A stretch of 33,720 nucleotides of DNA, taken from the NCBI RefSeq assembly GCF_010894475.1, contig NZ_JAAIYB010000035.1:1-33720 (forward strand), in the 5' to 3' direction. Position numbers and translations under genes: made by a program. Below the pieces are notes generated by a model. That model was not told the DNA's origin and did not search any database. It worked only from the letters and a program-made list of their open reading frames with translations. Source of the DNA: Myxococcus vastator. GTDB taxonomy: Bacteria; Myxococcota; Myxococcia; Myxococcales; Myxococcaceae. Positions 1 to 10,465 of the stretch are shown here, in pieces (within the stretch, counting starts at the first letter, position 1; every line of letters begins with the position of its first letter).

Positions 1-1
1 G

Positions 2-2866
2 CCCACCCTCACGCGGCTCGACTCCGGTCAGCTCCTCATCGCGGGCGGCAGCAATCTCGCGACCGCTGAACTGTACGACCCCGCGAGCAACACGTTCCTG
101 CCAACCGGGAGCCTGCCAGTGGTCCGGCGCTCTCACACCGCCACGTTGCTGCGGAGCGGGCAGGTGCTCGCGGTGAGCGGCTTCAATGTGGACGGCGAGG
201 TCCCGAGCGCCGACCTCTACGACCCGGTGGCGGGGACGTGGACCGCCGCCGCGGCGCCCCTGGTCCCAAGGCACTACGCCACCGCCACCCTGCTCCCCGA
301 TGGCCGCGTGCTGCTCGCGGGTGGATTCACCGCGGGCGGTGTCACCACGCATGCCGAGCTCTACGACCCTGTGGCCAACACCTGGACGGCCACGGGCGCC
401 CTGAACTTCCCGCGCAACGGCCACACCGCCGCGCTGCTGCCTGACGGCCGGGTGCTCGTCATGGGCGGCTCCAACGCCGCGCGGGATGCCCAACCCATCT
501 CCGAGCTCTACGACCCCGCCACCGGCACGTGGACCGCCACGACCTCCATGGCGATTGGCCGGGAGAACAGCACGGCGACCCTGCTCCCCTCCGGCAAGGT
601 GCTCACCGCCGGGGGCTACACCTCCAATCCGTCACTCACGTTCTACGCGGAAACAGAGACCTATGACCCTGGCGTCCAGGCCTGGTCCGCTGCGGGAACC
701 CTGGGCGGTCCCCGCGTTGACCCGCTGATGGCGCTGCTGCCCACGGGCCGCGTCCTCGTGGCGGGTGGCCGTGACGGAGCGGGCGCCGCGCTGGCGTCCG
801 CTTCGATGTATGACGGGACGACGAACGTATGGTCCGCGGCGGCGGGCCTCTCCACCGCGCGAGCGGATGCCACGGCGACGACGCTGGCTTCGGGCGAGGT
901 GCTCGTCGTGGGCGGCGCGAACGCGGGCGGCACGCTGAACACGGCGGAGCGCTACACGCCGGACACGAACACCTGGAGCCCCGCGGCGTCACTCACCGGC
1001 GCGAGACACCTGCACACCGCGACGCGCCTGCCGGATGGACGGGTGCTCGTCGTCGGTGGTCAGGACGGCGCGGACGTGCTCGCCTCCGCGGAGCTGTATG
1101 ACCCGGCCACCCAGGCGTGGACCGCCGCGGCGTCCGTGGCCGTACCGCGCACCGCGCACGCCGCCGCCCTGCTGCCCGATGGACGGGTGCTCATCGCGGG
1201 AGGACGCGGCACAGGCGGAGCGACCCTCGCGGCGGCGGAGGTGTACAACCCCGCCACCAACACCTGGACCCCCGCCGGCGGGCTCAACCAGGGGCGTGGG
1301 GACTTCACGCTGACGCTGCTGCCCTCCGGTGCACTCCTGGCGGCGGGCGGCGCCGCGGGAGGCGTGGCGCTCGCCACCACGGAGCGGTACTCGGCCGCCA
1401 CGAACTCCTGGACGCCGGACAGCCCGCTGACGCAAGCGCGCTGGCGCCACACCGCCACCCTGATGCCCTCCGGCACGCTCCTGGTCGCGGGCGGCCTGAG
1501 CGCGCCCGACACCTACGTGGCCTCGGCCGAGGCCTACGGCGCCCCCTCGCGGACCTGGACCCCTGTCAGCGCGCCCGACGTGCGCGGCGGAACCACCGCC
1601 GTCGTGTTGCCCTCGGGGGAGGTCCTGCTCGCGGGCGGCACGGCCGTCACCACGGCCCAGCGCTACGACGACGTCCTCGCCCTCCCCGCCTGGCGGCCTG
1701 TCGTCACGGCGCCGGAGACGCTCTACCAGGCCTGCCCCGCCATCATCGAAGGCCAGGGCTTCCGGGGCATCTCGGGCGCGTCCAGCGGCAGCTACCTGGA
1801 CTCGCCGACGGACTTCCCCCTGGTGCGCCTGGGCGCCGCCGGGGGCGGGCGGCTCTGGACGCTCCCCGCCACGGACATGTCCGCCACGCGCGCGACGGTG
1901 CGGGTGCCCGCGGAGATGCTTCCGGGTCCGTATGCCCTGTCCCTCTTCGCCAACGCCATTCCGGGCGGACGCATGGTGATGGTGCGCGCCAACACCGCGC
2001 CCACCGCGGAGGCCGTGCGCATCGCCACGATTTCCGGCCTCCCTCAAGACGTCACGCTCACCGCGACCGACCCGGACGCGGACCAGACGTTGACGTGGAC
2101 CATCGTCACGCCGCCCCTGCATGGAACCCTGAGTGGCACGCCGCCGGACCTCCAGTACACGCCCAACCCTGGCTACGTGGGCGCCGACAGCTTCACCTAC
2201 CGCGTCAGTGACTGCGGCCTGGACAGCAACGAGGCCACGGTGGACGTCGAGGTGGAACCAACAGCGGCCCTGGCCATCACCTGCCCCGCGGACACCGTCC
2301 TGGAGGCAACGGGACCGGAGGGCGCCCCGGGCAGCTGGCCGCCCGCCACCGCGACTCCCGGGGGCGGAGGGCCGGCCACCATCACCTATGCCCCCGAGGA
2401 AGGCAGCACGCTGCCGCTGGGGACCACCACCGTCACCGCCACCGCGGAGGACGCCTCGGGCGCGCAGGCCACGTGCACGTTCCAGGTCGAGGTGCGGGAC
2501 ACCACCCCGCCCGCGCTGACGTGCCCCTCCGACATCCGGACGACCTCCGATGATGCGTCGGGCACGGCGGTGACCTTCGAGCTGCCCGAGGCCACGGACG
2601 GCGTCTCGACGCCCTCCGTCACGTCCTCGCCGGCTTCGGGGAGCACCTTCATGCACGGCAACAACACCGTCACCGTCACCGCCACGGACGCCGCGGGCAA
2701 TGAAGCCCGCTGCACGTTCCAGGTCACCGTCCAGGCAACGGTCATCTCCATCGCCGGAGGCGGCTGCCAGGCCTCTGGCGGCGGCGCGGCCTCGTCGCTG
2801 GCCCTCCTGGTGGTCCTGGCAACGTGGAGCGGCCTGCGTCGCCGCTCGCGTCACGCCTCGCACTGA
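2..2866 (+). CDS. Kelch-repeat, HYR-domain surface protein with MYXO-CTERM tail (5' partial)
   Basis: The reading frame is open to the left edge (frame starting at base 2), so the true start lies outside the window. The first roughly 560 residues are kelch repeats of about 50 residues with the recurring pattern LLPDGRVLVxGG ... AELYDPxTxTWT, which fold as a beta-propeller. A cadherin-like/Big_9-type segment follows (TLTATDPDADQTLTW ... YVGADSFTYRVSD), then two HYR-type immunoglobulin-like domains (ITCPADTVLEA and LTCPSDIRTTS, each with a TATxxxGxxxxCTFQV ending). The C-terminus has GGGCQASGGG, a hydrophobic stretch and RRRSR, which is the layout of the MYXO-CTERM sorting signal. The protein is therefore probably exported and cell-surface anchored. 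Its ligand is unknown. The gene lies 24 bp upstream of the OmpA-type gene in the same direction. Confidence 0.88.
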   Translation, partial: PTLTRLDSGQLLIAGGSNLATAELYDPASNTFLPTGSLPVVRRSHTATLLRSGQVLAVSGFNVDGEVPSADLYDPVAGTWTAAAAPLVPRHYATATLLPDGRVLLAGGFTAGGVTTHAELYDPVANTWTATGALNFPRNGHTAALLPDGRVLVMGGSNAARDAQPISELYDPATGTWTATTSMAIGRENSTATLLPSGKVLTAGGYTSNPSLTFYAETETYDPGVQAWSAAGTLGGPRVDPLMALLPTGRVLVAGGRDGAGAALASASMYDGTTNVWSAAAGLSTARADATATTLASGEVLVVGGANAGGTLNTAERYTPDTNTWSPAASLTGARHLHTATRLPDGRVLVVGGQDGADVLASAELYDPATQAWTAAASVAVPRTAHAAALLPDGRVLIAGGRGTGGATLAAAEVYNPATNTWTPAGGLNQGRGDFTLTLLPSGALLAAGGAAGGVALATTERYSAATNSWTPDSPLTQARWRHTATLMPSGTLLVAGGLSAPDTYVASAEAYGAPSRTWTPVSAPDVRGGTTAVVLPSGEVLLAGGTAVTTAQRYDDVLALPAWRPVVTAPETLYQACPAIIEGQGFRGISGASSGSYLDSPTDFPLVRLGAAGGGRLWTLPATDMSATRATVRVPAEMLPGPYALSLFANAIPGGRMVMVRANTAPTAEAVRIATISGLPQDVTLTATDPDADQTLTWTIVTPPLHGTLSGTPPDLQYTPNPGYVGADSFTYRVSDCGLDSNEATVDVEVEPTAALAITCPADTVLEATGPEGAPGSWPPATATPGGGGPATITYAPEEGSTLPLGTTTVTATAEDASGAQATCTFQVEVRDTTPPALTCPSDIRTTSDDASGTAVTFELPEATDGVSTPSVTSSPASGSTFMHGNNTVTVTATDAAGNEARCTFQVTVQATVISIAGGGCQASGGGAASSLALLVVLATWSGLRRRSRHASH

Positions 2867-2890
2867 CCCGCACGTCACCCTCTTTCGAGA

Positions 2891-4606
2891 ATGGACTTCA
2901 CCTTGCGTACACAGGCTCGGAGCTGGGCGCTGGCAGCGCTCATCGCCTCCATCGCGCCCAACGCCCTGGCACAAAGCACCACGGGCGCAATCGTCCCCAT
3001 CGACCTGGAGCGGCTTCGCTTCACCCCCGCGGCCACGGACTCGATGCTCGTGGACACGGGACACGTGCTCCCCCAGGGCGCCTACCGGCTGATGCTCATG
3101 GCCGGCTATGAGCGCGGCATCCTCCTGCTCAAGGGCAGTGATGGGCAGGAGCGCTCCATCATCGACTACCGCGTCTCCGGCTGGCTCGCGGGCGCCTGGT
3201 CGCCCGTCGACAACCTGGAGCTGTCCGCGCGGCTGCCCGTCATCATCCATCAGGGCGGCAATGGCGCGGACTCGCTGGTGGGCGTCTCCGCGCCGGACGC
3301 CTTCGGGCTCGGCACGCCGGAGCTGGGCGCCCGCTACGCGCTGCTGCGGCGCGAGGCCGGCGACCCCGTCTTCCTCAGCCTGGGTCTGGACGTGGGGACG
3401 CCGGGTGGCACCGCGGGTGCGTTCGGCCGGCAGCAGGGCTGGGCGGGGCTCCAAATCGCCCCCCGCGTGGCGGTGAGTCGGGAGCTGGGCCCCGTGGTGC
3501 TCGGCGCCAGCGCCGGCGTGCGGCTCCGCTCCACGGAGAACGAGCCCGGCCGCGACCACGGCACGGAGCTGGAGCAGGGCCTTGTCGTGGCCACGCGCGG
3601 CAAGGGCCTGCGCGCCGAAATCGCGCTGCAAGCCGCGGAGTCACTGGTGGAGCCGGACTTCGCGCTGGAGCTGCTGGGCGGCGTGCGGCTGCCCGTAGGT
3701 GGCGGCTTCGAGGCCTTCGCGGTGGCCGGACATGGCTTCACGGACATCCCGGGCACGCCGTCCATCCGCGCGGCGGCGGGCATCGCCTGGGCCCATCAGC
3801 CGCCCGCGCAGGAGGACGTGTGCCGGAGCGGCCGGAGCCACACGCCGGAGCAGTGCCCCGCGCTGGATGACGACGGCGACACCGTTCCCAACGGGCAGGA
3901 CCGCTGCCCGCTCGAAGCCGGCCCGCCTGAGAACGACGGCTGCCCGGACACCGACTCGGATGGCGACGGCATCGTGGACCGCGAGGACGCGTGCCCGAAC
4001 GAGGCCGGCCCGCCTGAGAACAAGGGCTGCCCGGACACCGACTCGGATGGTGACGGCGTCGTGGACCGTGAGGACGCATGCCCGAACGAGGCCGGTGTCG
4101 CCGAGAACAAGGGCTGCCCGGACACTGACTCGGATGGCGACGGCGTCGTGGACCGCGAGGACGCGTGCCCGAACGAAGCCGGTGTCGCCGCTCACCGTGG
4201 CTGCCCGGAGCCCGCGCCCCAGGCACCCGCCACCGAAGCGCCGACGCGGCTGCCCACCGAGCACCACGTCCAGTTCCCGGTGGGCCAGTCGACGCTCTCC
4301 GACGAGGAGCTGCGGAACCTGGACGCCGTCGCGGACTACCTGAAGGCCAACCCGGGCGTGTCCCTGCGCATCGAAGGGCACACGGACAGCACCGGCCCCG
4401 ACGAGCTCAACCGCACGCTGAGCCAGGAGCGCGCGGACGCGGTGCGCACGCACCTCATTCAGCGCGGTGTCGCGTCCTCGCGGCTGACGGCGAAGGGCTA
4501 CGGGCCCGACCGCCCCCTCACCACCAACGACACGCCCGAGGGCCGCGGCACGAACCGCCGCGTGGAGTTCGTCACGGAGTCCGGAGGCGCGTCACCGGCG
4601 CGCTGA
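2891..4606 (+). CDS. OmpA-family outer membrane protein with thrombospondin type-3-like repeats
   Basis: 571 aa. The N-terminus is a signal peptide (hydrophobic WALAALIASIA, cleavage after NALAQ). Residues about 30-310 look like an outer membrane beta-barrel, with alternating short strands. Residues about 325-440 hold Asp-rich repeats (DTDSDGDGIVDREDACP), typical of calcium-binding thrombospondin type-3 repeats in OmpA-like proteins. The last 120 residues are an OmpA C-terminal peptidoglycan-binding domain (IEGHTDSTGPDELNRTLSQ, then a TNRRVEF ending). It should link the outer membrane to peptidoglycan. The start at 2891 gives a complete signal peptide; the ribosome site is weak (cgaga), consistent with read-through from the kelch gene 24 bp upstream. 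The pairing suggests a cell-envelope role, which is inference. Confidence 0.92.
   Translation: MDFTLRTQARSWALAALIASIAPNALAQSTTGAIVPIDLERLRFTPAATDSMLVDTGHVLPQGAYRLMLMAGYERGILLLKGSDGQERSIIDYRVSGWLAGAWSPVDNLELSARLPVIIHQGGNGADSLVGVSAPDAFGLGTPELGARYALLRREAGDPVFLSLGLDVGTPGGTAGAFGRQQGWAGLQIAPRVAVSRELGPVVLGASAGVRLRSTENEPGRDHGTELEQGLVVATRGKGLRAEIALQAAESLVEPDFALELLGGVRLPVGGGFEAFAVAGHGFTDIPGTPSIRAAAGIAWAHQPPAQEDVCRSGRSHTPEQCPALDDDGDTVPNGQDRCPLEAGPPENDGCPDTDSDGDGIVDREDACPNEAGPPENKGCPDTDSDGDGVVDREDACPNEAGVAENKGCPDTDSDGDGVVDREDACPNEAGVAAHRGCPEPAPQAPATEAPTRLPTEHHVQFPVGQSTLSDEELRNLDAVADYLKANPGVSLRIEGHTDSTGPDELNRTLSQERADAVRTHLIQRGVASSRLTAKGYGPDRPLTTNDTPEGRGTNRRVEFVTESGGASPAR
3947..4207 (+). repeat. Three tandem 87-bp coding repeats in the OmpA-family gene
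   Basis: Units start at 3947, 4034 and 4121 and are each 87 bp (29 codons). They differ by only a few bases. Each encodes one DTDSDGDGxVDREDACPNEAG unit. A more diverged unit precedes them, from about 3868. The near identity suggests recent expansion and possible copy-number variation between strains. Confidence 0.9.
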
Positions 4607-4611
4607 GCCCC

Positions 4612-4642
4612 CGCGCCAGGCTCGCGGTCAGGGTCTGGCGCG
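4612..4642 (+). terminator. Candidate stem-loop after the OmpA-family gene
   Basis: A perfect 8-bp inverted repeat, CGCGCCAG (4612-4619) and CTGGCGCG (4635-4642), with a 15-base loop, lies a few bases past the stop codon. No run of T follows, so it is at best a weak intrinsic terminator. Confidence 0.4.
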
Positions 4643-4675
4643 TTCGTTCAAGCCCGCCCTCCCCTGCGCTCCTAC

Positions 4676-4702
4676 CCTGGTGATGAAGCTGTCACCAGGA
4701 GG
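4676..4702 (+). promoter_or_regulatory. Inverted repeat overlapping the Shine-Dalgarno of the DJ-1 gene
   Basis: CCTGGTGA (4676-4683) and TCACCAGG (4692-4699) form a perfect 8-bp inverted repeat with an 8-base spacer. Its right arm contains the first three bases of the AGGAGG ribosome site (4697-4702), which sits six bases before the ATG at 4709. As DNA it could be an operator; as RNA the hairpin would hide part of the ribosome site. The downstream AraC-family protein is a possible binder, but nothing in the sequence proves it. Confidence 0.5.
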
Positions 4703-4708
4703 AGCGAC

Positions 4709-5653
4709 ATGGGAGCAACCCCTTCGATTCGGACTCCAGCGTTTCGCGCTGGAGGGAACATGACGCGGCGCCTCGCCCAGCTCGCGCTCGCATGCTTCGC
4801 GGGCGCGCTGGGCTGCGCCACCGCGCCGACGCACCAGGTCATCTTTCCTTCCGCGGAGCGACACCCCCCGGAAGTCCATCCCCCCGGGAGCGTCCTCATG
4901 GTCCTCTCGACCGCGTCGGAGCAGAAGCTCGCGGATGGAAGCACGCGCCAGACGGGCGTCTTCCTGAACGAGTTCTATGAGCCCTACCGCGCGCTCATTG
5001 ACGCCGGCTACGACGTGGTGGTCGCGACCCCCGAGGGCCGTCCACCGGCGTTCGACCCCGAGGGCATGAACCCCTCCTATTGGAAGGAGCACCCCGAGGC
5101 GCTCGCCGAAGCCCAGGCGCTCATCACGCGGCTTCCCCAACTGCACACACCGCTGAACCTGTCCGAGGTCCGCGCGCGCGCTGACGACTTCCAGGCGCTG
5201 CTCATTCCAGGAGGACAGGGCGTCATGGTGGACCTGCTCGAGGACGCGGACCTGCACGGCTTGCTCATCCACTTCGGAGCCACGGACCGTCCCGTGGGGC
5301 TCGTCTGTCATGCCCCGGCGCTCCTCACGCGGCTGCCAAGGCAGCAGAGCCCCTTCGCGGGCCGGAGCGTCACCTCGGTCTCCGGCTTCGAGGAGTGGTA
5401 CATCGAAACCTTCGTCATGGACGCACGCGCCCAGGTTCGTGGGATTGGAGACCAGCTCGACGACGCCGGCTACCGCCATGAGACGGCGTTTCCGGGCCGC
5501 TCCCGCGCCGTGCGGGATTGCAACCTGGTGACCAGCCAGAATCCATTCTCGGGTGCCGACTTCAACGTGCACTTCCTCGCCGCGCTGAGCGACTGGCGCA
5601 GCGCGGGCCGCTGCGCCGTGGACACCGGCGAGCCACCGCGCGCCTCGCGCTGA
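4709..5653 (+). CDS. DJ-1/PfpI-family lipoprotein (class I glutamine amidotransferase fold)
   Basis: 314 aa from the ATG at 4709, which has a strong AGGAGG six bases upstream. A second in-frame ATG at 4760, also with GGAGGG just upstream, gives a cleaner lipoprotein signal (MTRRLAQLALACFAGALGC), so either start may be used. The lipobox GALGC predicts a lipid-anchored envelope protein. The rest matches DJ-1/PfpI/Hsp31-like proteins: GYDVVVATPEG after the first strand, LIPGGQG, and the nucleophile elbow GLVCHAPALL with Cys200-His201 (numbered from 4709). Family members act as glyoxalases, chaperones, proteases or hydratases; the substrate here is unknown. A lipoprotein form of this normally cytosolic fold is uncommon. 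The AraC-family gene starts 16 bp after its stop, so the two are probably co-transcribed. Confidence 0.85.
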   Translation: MGATPSIRTPAFRAGGNMTRRLAQLALACFAGALGCATAPTHQVIFPSAERHPPEVHPPGSVLMVLSTASEQKLADGSTRQTGVFLNEFYEPYRALIDAGYDVVVATPEGRPPAFDPEGMNPSYWKEHPEALAEAQALITRLPQLHTPLNLSEVRARADDFQALLIPGGQGVMVDLLEDADLHGLLIHFGATDRPVGLVCHAPALLTRLPRQQSPFAGRSVTSVSGFEEWYIETFVMDARAQVRGIGDQLDDAGYRHETAFPGRSRAVRDCNLVTSQNPFSGADFNVHFLAALSDWRSAGRCAVDTGEPPRASR

Positions 5654-5669
5654 CCCGGAGCCGCCGAAC

Positions 5670-6626
5670 ATGGACGTGGACCAAGGCACCATGACGAGCC
5701 CCTCCCTGAACGCCCTGCTGAAGGCGGCCGTCGCGCGGACCTATCCGGAGATTCCAACCGAGGGACGCGACAAGGTCACCGTCCTCCAGGCCGTCATGGA
5801 TGCCCATGGATGGCGACCCGTGCTGGAGCTCGGCCGCGAGCTGCGGGCCCTTGCGTCCCATCCCGTCCTCCGGGCGCTCGTCGCGGGGCCCACGCCCCGG
5901 CACGCCGTGGAGCGGTGGACCACCCTGGAGCGCTTCCTTCACTCCCGCCACCGCACGCAACTGCTCTCCCACGACCTGGCCCGCGCCCAGATGACGTTGC
6001 GACATGTCGCCATCGACGGCGGGGCGATTCTCACCGTCAACGACCTGTTCATCTGGGGGGTGCTCGTCGCGCTCCTGGAGACCGCGGGCGTCACGGAGCT
6101 CTCCGTCACACTCGACTCCGGAGGCGAAGCACCCATGGGCATTCATGGCCCCGCCCGGGTGGACGACACGCGAAGCCTGCCCGCCACGACGAACGTGGCG
6201 ACGTTCCACTGGAGGCCTGGAGAGCCCCTCGGCCTCCAGGAGCCTGCCGCGCCGCGCGAGGGTGCCCCCCGCGAGGTCCGCGAGCGGCTCGAACAGGTGA
6301 TGCGGGACGACCTGCTGCACCCCTGGACGCTCGGCGAGACCGCGCAGCGGCTCGCCCTGTCCCGCCGCGGCCTCCAGCGCGCCTTGCAGCAGGAAGGGAC
6401 CACCTTCTCGCAAACCCTTCAACGCGTCCGCGTCAACGCGGCCCACGCGCTGCTGGCTGACGCGCGCCTGACGCTCACGGACGTCGCGTTCTGTACCGGG
6501 TTCTCCGACCAGGCCCACTTCACGAGGACGTTCCGCAAGCACAACGACGTCCCGCCCTCCGCGCTGCGCGAGCTCGTGCTCACCCACTCCGTCACCGCGA
6601 GTCGATCAACCAAATTCTCATGGTGA
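5670..6626 (+). CDS. AraC-family transcriptional regulator
   Basis: 318 aa. The C-terminal 100 residues are an AraC/XylS DNA-binding domain with two helix-turn-helix units: WTLGETAQRLALSRRGLQRAL and LTDVAFCTGFSDQAHFTRTFRK, followed by PPSALR. The N-terminal 200 residues resemble the ligand or dimer part of one-component AraC regulators, but no ligand can be named. A second possible start is the ATG at 5691. The gene lies 16 bp downstream of the DJ-1-family lipoprotein gene; AraC regulators often neighbour DJ-1-like genes. It could regulate that gene through the inverted repeat at 4676-4699, or the geosmin operon that begins 100 bp downstream. Both are inference. Confidence 0.88.
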   Translation: MDVDQGTMTSPSLNALLKAAVARTYPEIPTEGRDKVTVLQAVMDAHGWRPVLELGRELRALASHPVLRALVAGPTPRHAVERWTTLERFLHSRHRTQLLSHDLARAQMTLRHVAIDGGAILTVNDLFIWGVLVALLETAGVTELSVTLDSGGEAPMGIHGPARVDDTRSLPATTNVATFHWRPGEPLGLQEPAAPREGAPREVRERLEQVMRDDLLHPWTLGETAQRLALSRRGLQRALQQEGTTFSQTLQRVRVNAAHALLADARLTLTDVAFCTGFSDQAHFTRTFRKHNDVPPSALRELVLTHSVTASRSTKFSW

Positions 6627-6639
6627 AAACAACACTTTC

Positions 6640-6696
6640 TCGAAAAATCGAATAATCGAAAAATACCTGGAAGCCCGTTCAATCCAAAACTATAAC
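6640..6696 (+). promoter_or_regulatory. Promoter region of the geosmin-encapsulin operon with three tandem 8-bp repeats
   Basis: This is the most AT-rich stretch of the window. Three head-to-tail 8-mers TCGAAAAA, TCGAATAA and TCGAAAAA occupy 6640-6647, 6648-6655 and 6656-6663. A possible -10 element TATAAC lies at 6691-6696, with a weak -35-like TGGAAG 17 bp upstream (6668-6673). The tandem repeats are 28 bp upstream of the -10 candidate, a plausible activator position. The promoter call is by eye; no transcription start is known. Confidence 0.45.
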
Positions 6697-6707
6697 GCCC
6701 CCCCTGA

Positions 6708-8993
<2,286 letters not shown>

Positions 8994-9020
8994 TCTTCCA
9001 TCCCACTCGAAAGGCCAATC

Positions 9021-10430
9021 ATGTCGAACATCATCAAGCCGGGCGGTGACTCCGAGAAGTCCCAGTTGAGCCTGGGGACGGCCGCGGCGCGCCAGCTGGC
9101 GACGACGACCAAGTCCGTCCCGCAGATGCAGGGCATCTCCTCGCGGTGGCTGCTCAAGCTGCTGCCCTGGGTGCAGGTGTCCGGTGGCGTGTACCGCGTC
9201 AACCGCCGGCTGAGCTACGCGGTGGGGGACGGCCGCGTGACGTTCACCACCACCGGCGCCAAGGTGCAGGTCATCCCGCAGGAGCTGTGCGAGCTGCCCC
9301 TGCTGCGCAGCTACGACGACGTCGAGGTGCTGGCGGCGCTGGCCAACCGCTTCGAGCAGAAGACGTACAAGGCCGGTGAGGTCATCACCGAGGTGGGCAA
9401 GGAGGCGGACTGCATCGTCCTCATCGCCCACGGCAAGGTGAACATGATTGGCGCCGGCAAGTACGGTGACACCACCGTGCTCGGCGTGCTGGCGGACGGC
9501 GACCACTACAGCTACGAGGCGCTGCTGGAGTCGCAGGACTACTGGAAGTTCACGGCCAAGGCCGTCACGGCGTCCACCGTGCTGGTGCTGCAGCAGTCCG
9601 ACTTCGAGGCCGTGGTGGCCCAGTCGCCCTCGCTGAGCAAGCACATCGAGCGGTTCAAGGCCCGCGCGAAGAAGAAGCAGGACACCACGGGCCAGGCCGA
9701 AATCGAGCTGGCCTCGGGCCACACCGGCGAGCCGGTGCTGCCGGGCACCTACGTGGACTACGAGACGTCGCCCCGCGAGTACGAGCTGAGCGTGGCGCAG
9801 ACGGTGCTCCAGATTCACACCCGCGTGGCGGACCTCTTCAACGAGCCCATGAACCAGACGGAGCAGCAGCTCCGGCTGACGGTGGAGGCGCTGAAGGAGC
9901 GCAAGGAGCACGAGCTCGTCAACAACCGGGACTTCGGCCTGCTCCACAACGCCGACCTCAAGCAGCGCATCCACACCCGCAGCGGGCCGCCCACGCCCGA
10001 TGACATGGACGAGCTGCTGGCCACCGTGTGGAAGGAGCCTTCCTTCTTCCTGGCCCACCCGCGCGCCATCGCCGCCTTTGGCCAGGAGTGCAGCCGCAAG
10101 GGCATCTACCCCACCAGCGTGGACTTCAACGGCAACATGGTGCCCGCCTGGCGCGGCGTCCCCATCTTCCCGTGCAGCAAGATTCCCGTCAGCGAGTCGC
10201 GCACCACGTCCATCATGCTGATGCGCGCGGGTGAGAAGAACCAGGGTGTCGTCGGCCTGCACCCGGGCACCATCCCCGACGAAATCGAGCCCGGCCTCAA
10301 CGTCCGGTACATGGGCATCAATGAGAAGGCCATCATCAACTACCTGGTCACCAGCTACTTCTCCGCGGCCGTCCTCGTGCCCGACGCGCTGGGCATCCTG
10401 GAGAGCGTCGAAATCGGCCGTGGCGAATAG
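9021..10430 (+). CDS. Family 2B encapsulin shell protein, first copy (cyclic-nucleotide-binding-like insert)
   Basis: 469 aa. The N-terminal about 95 residues ([24 protein letters not shown]..., then [11 protein letters not shown]) and the part from about residue 240 onward ([30 protein letters not shown] ... [10 protein letters not shown] ... [16 protein letters not shown]) match the HK97-fold shell of family 2 encapsulins. Between them (about 100-230) is a CRP-like cyclic-nucleotide-binding fold, which defines family 2B. Shell subunits assemble into a protein cage around a cargo enzyme. In the putative phosphate-binding cassette (about 158-185) the usual GE is SY and the position of CRP Arg82 appears to be Trp, so cAMP binding is doubtful. 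Genes of this type are often annotated merely as Crp/Fnr-like regulators, but there is no helix-turn-helix. It lies directly after the geosmin synthase gene. Confidence 0.9.
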   Translation: MSNIIKPGGDSEKSQLSLGTAAARQLATTTKSVPQMQGISSRWLLKLLPWVQVSGGVYRVNRRLSYAVGDGRVTFTTTGAKVQVIPQELCELPLLRSYDDVEVLAALANRFEQKTYKAGEVITEVGKEADCIVLIAHGKVNMIGAGKYGDTTVLGVLADGDHYSYEALLESQDYWKFTAKAVTASTVLVLQQSDFEAVVAQSPSLSKHIERFKARAKKKQDTTGQAEIELASGHTGEPVLPGTYVDYETSPREYELSVAQTVLQIHTRVADLFNEPMNQTEQQLRLTVEALKERKEHELVNNRDFGLLHNADLKQRIHTRSGPPTPDDMDELLATVWKEPSFFLAHPRAIAAFGQECSRKGIYPTSVDFNGNMVPAWRGVPIFPCSKIPVSESRTTSIMLMRAGEKNQGVVGLHPGTIPDEIEPGLNVRYMGINEKAIINYLVTSYFSAAVLVPDALGILESVEIGRGE

Positions 10431-10465
10431 GCCGCCTCCCGCTCGGAGGACGTGAGGGAATCCAC

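Noticed and set aside
989-3631. A very long minus-strand open frame (880 codons) opposite the kelch and OmpA genes
   Set aside because: It crosses two well-supported genes and encodes low-complexity Arg/Gly/His-rich sequence with no family signature, as expected for the antisense of high-GC coding DNA.
3947-4207. Regular repeats as a possible CRISPR array
   Set aside because: The 87-bp units are in frame, lack unique spacers and encode calcium-binding-type repeats.
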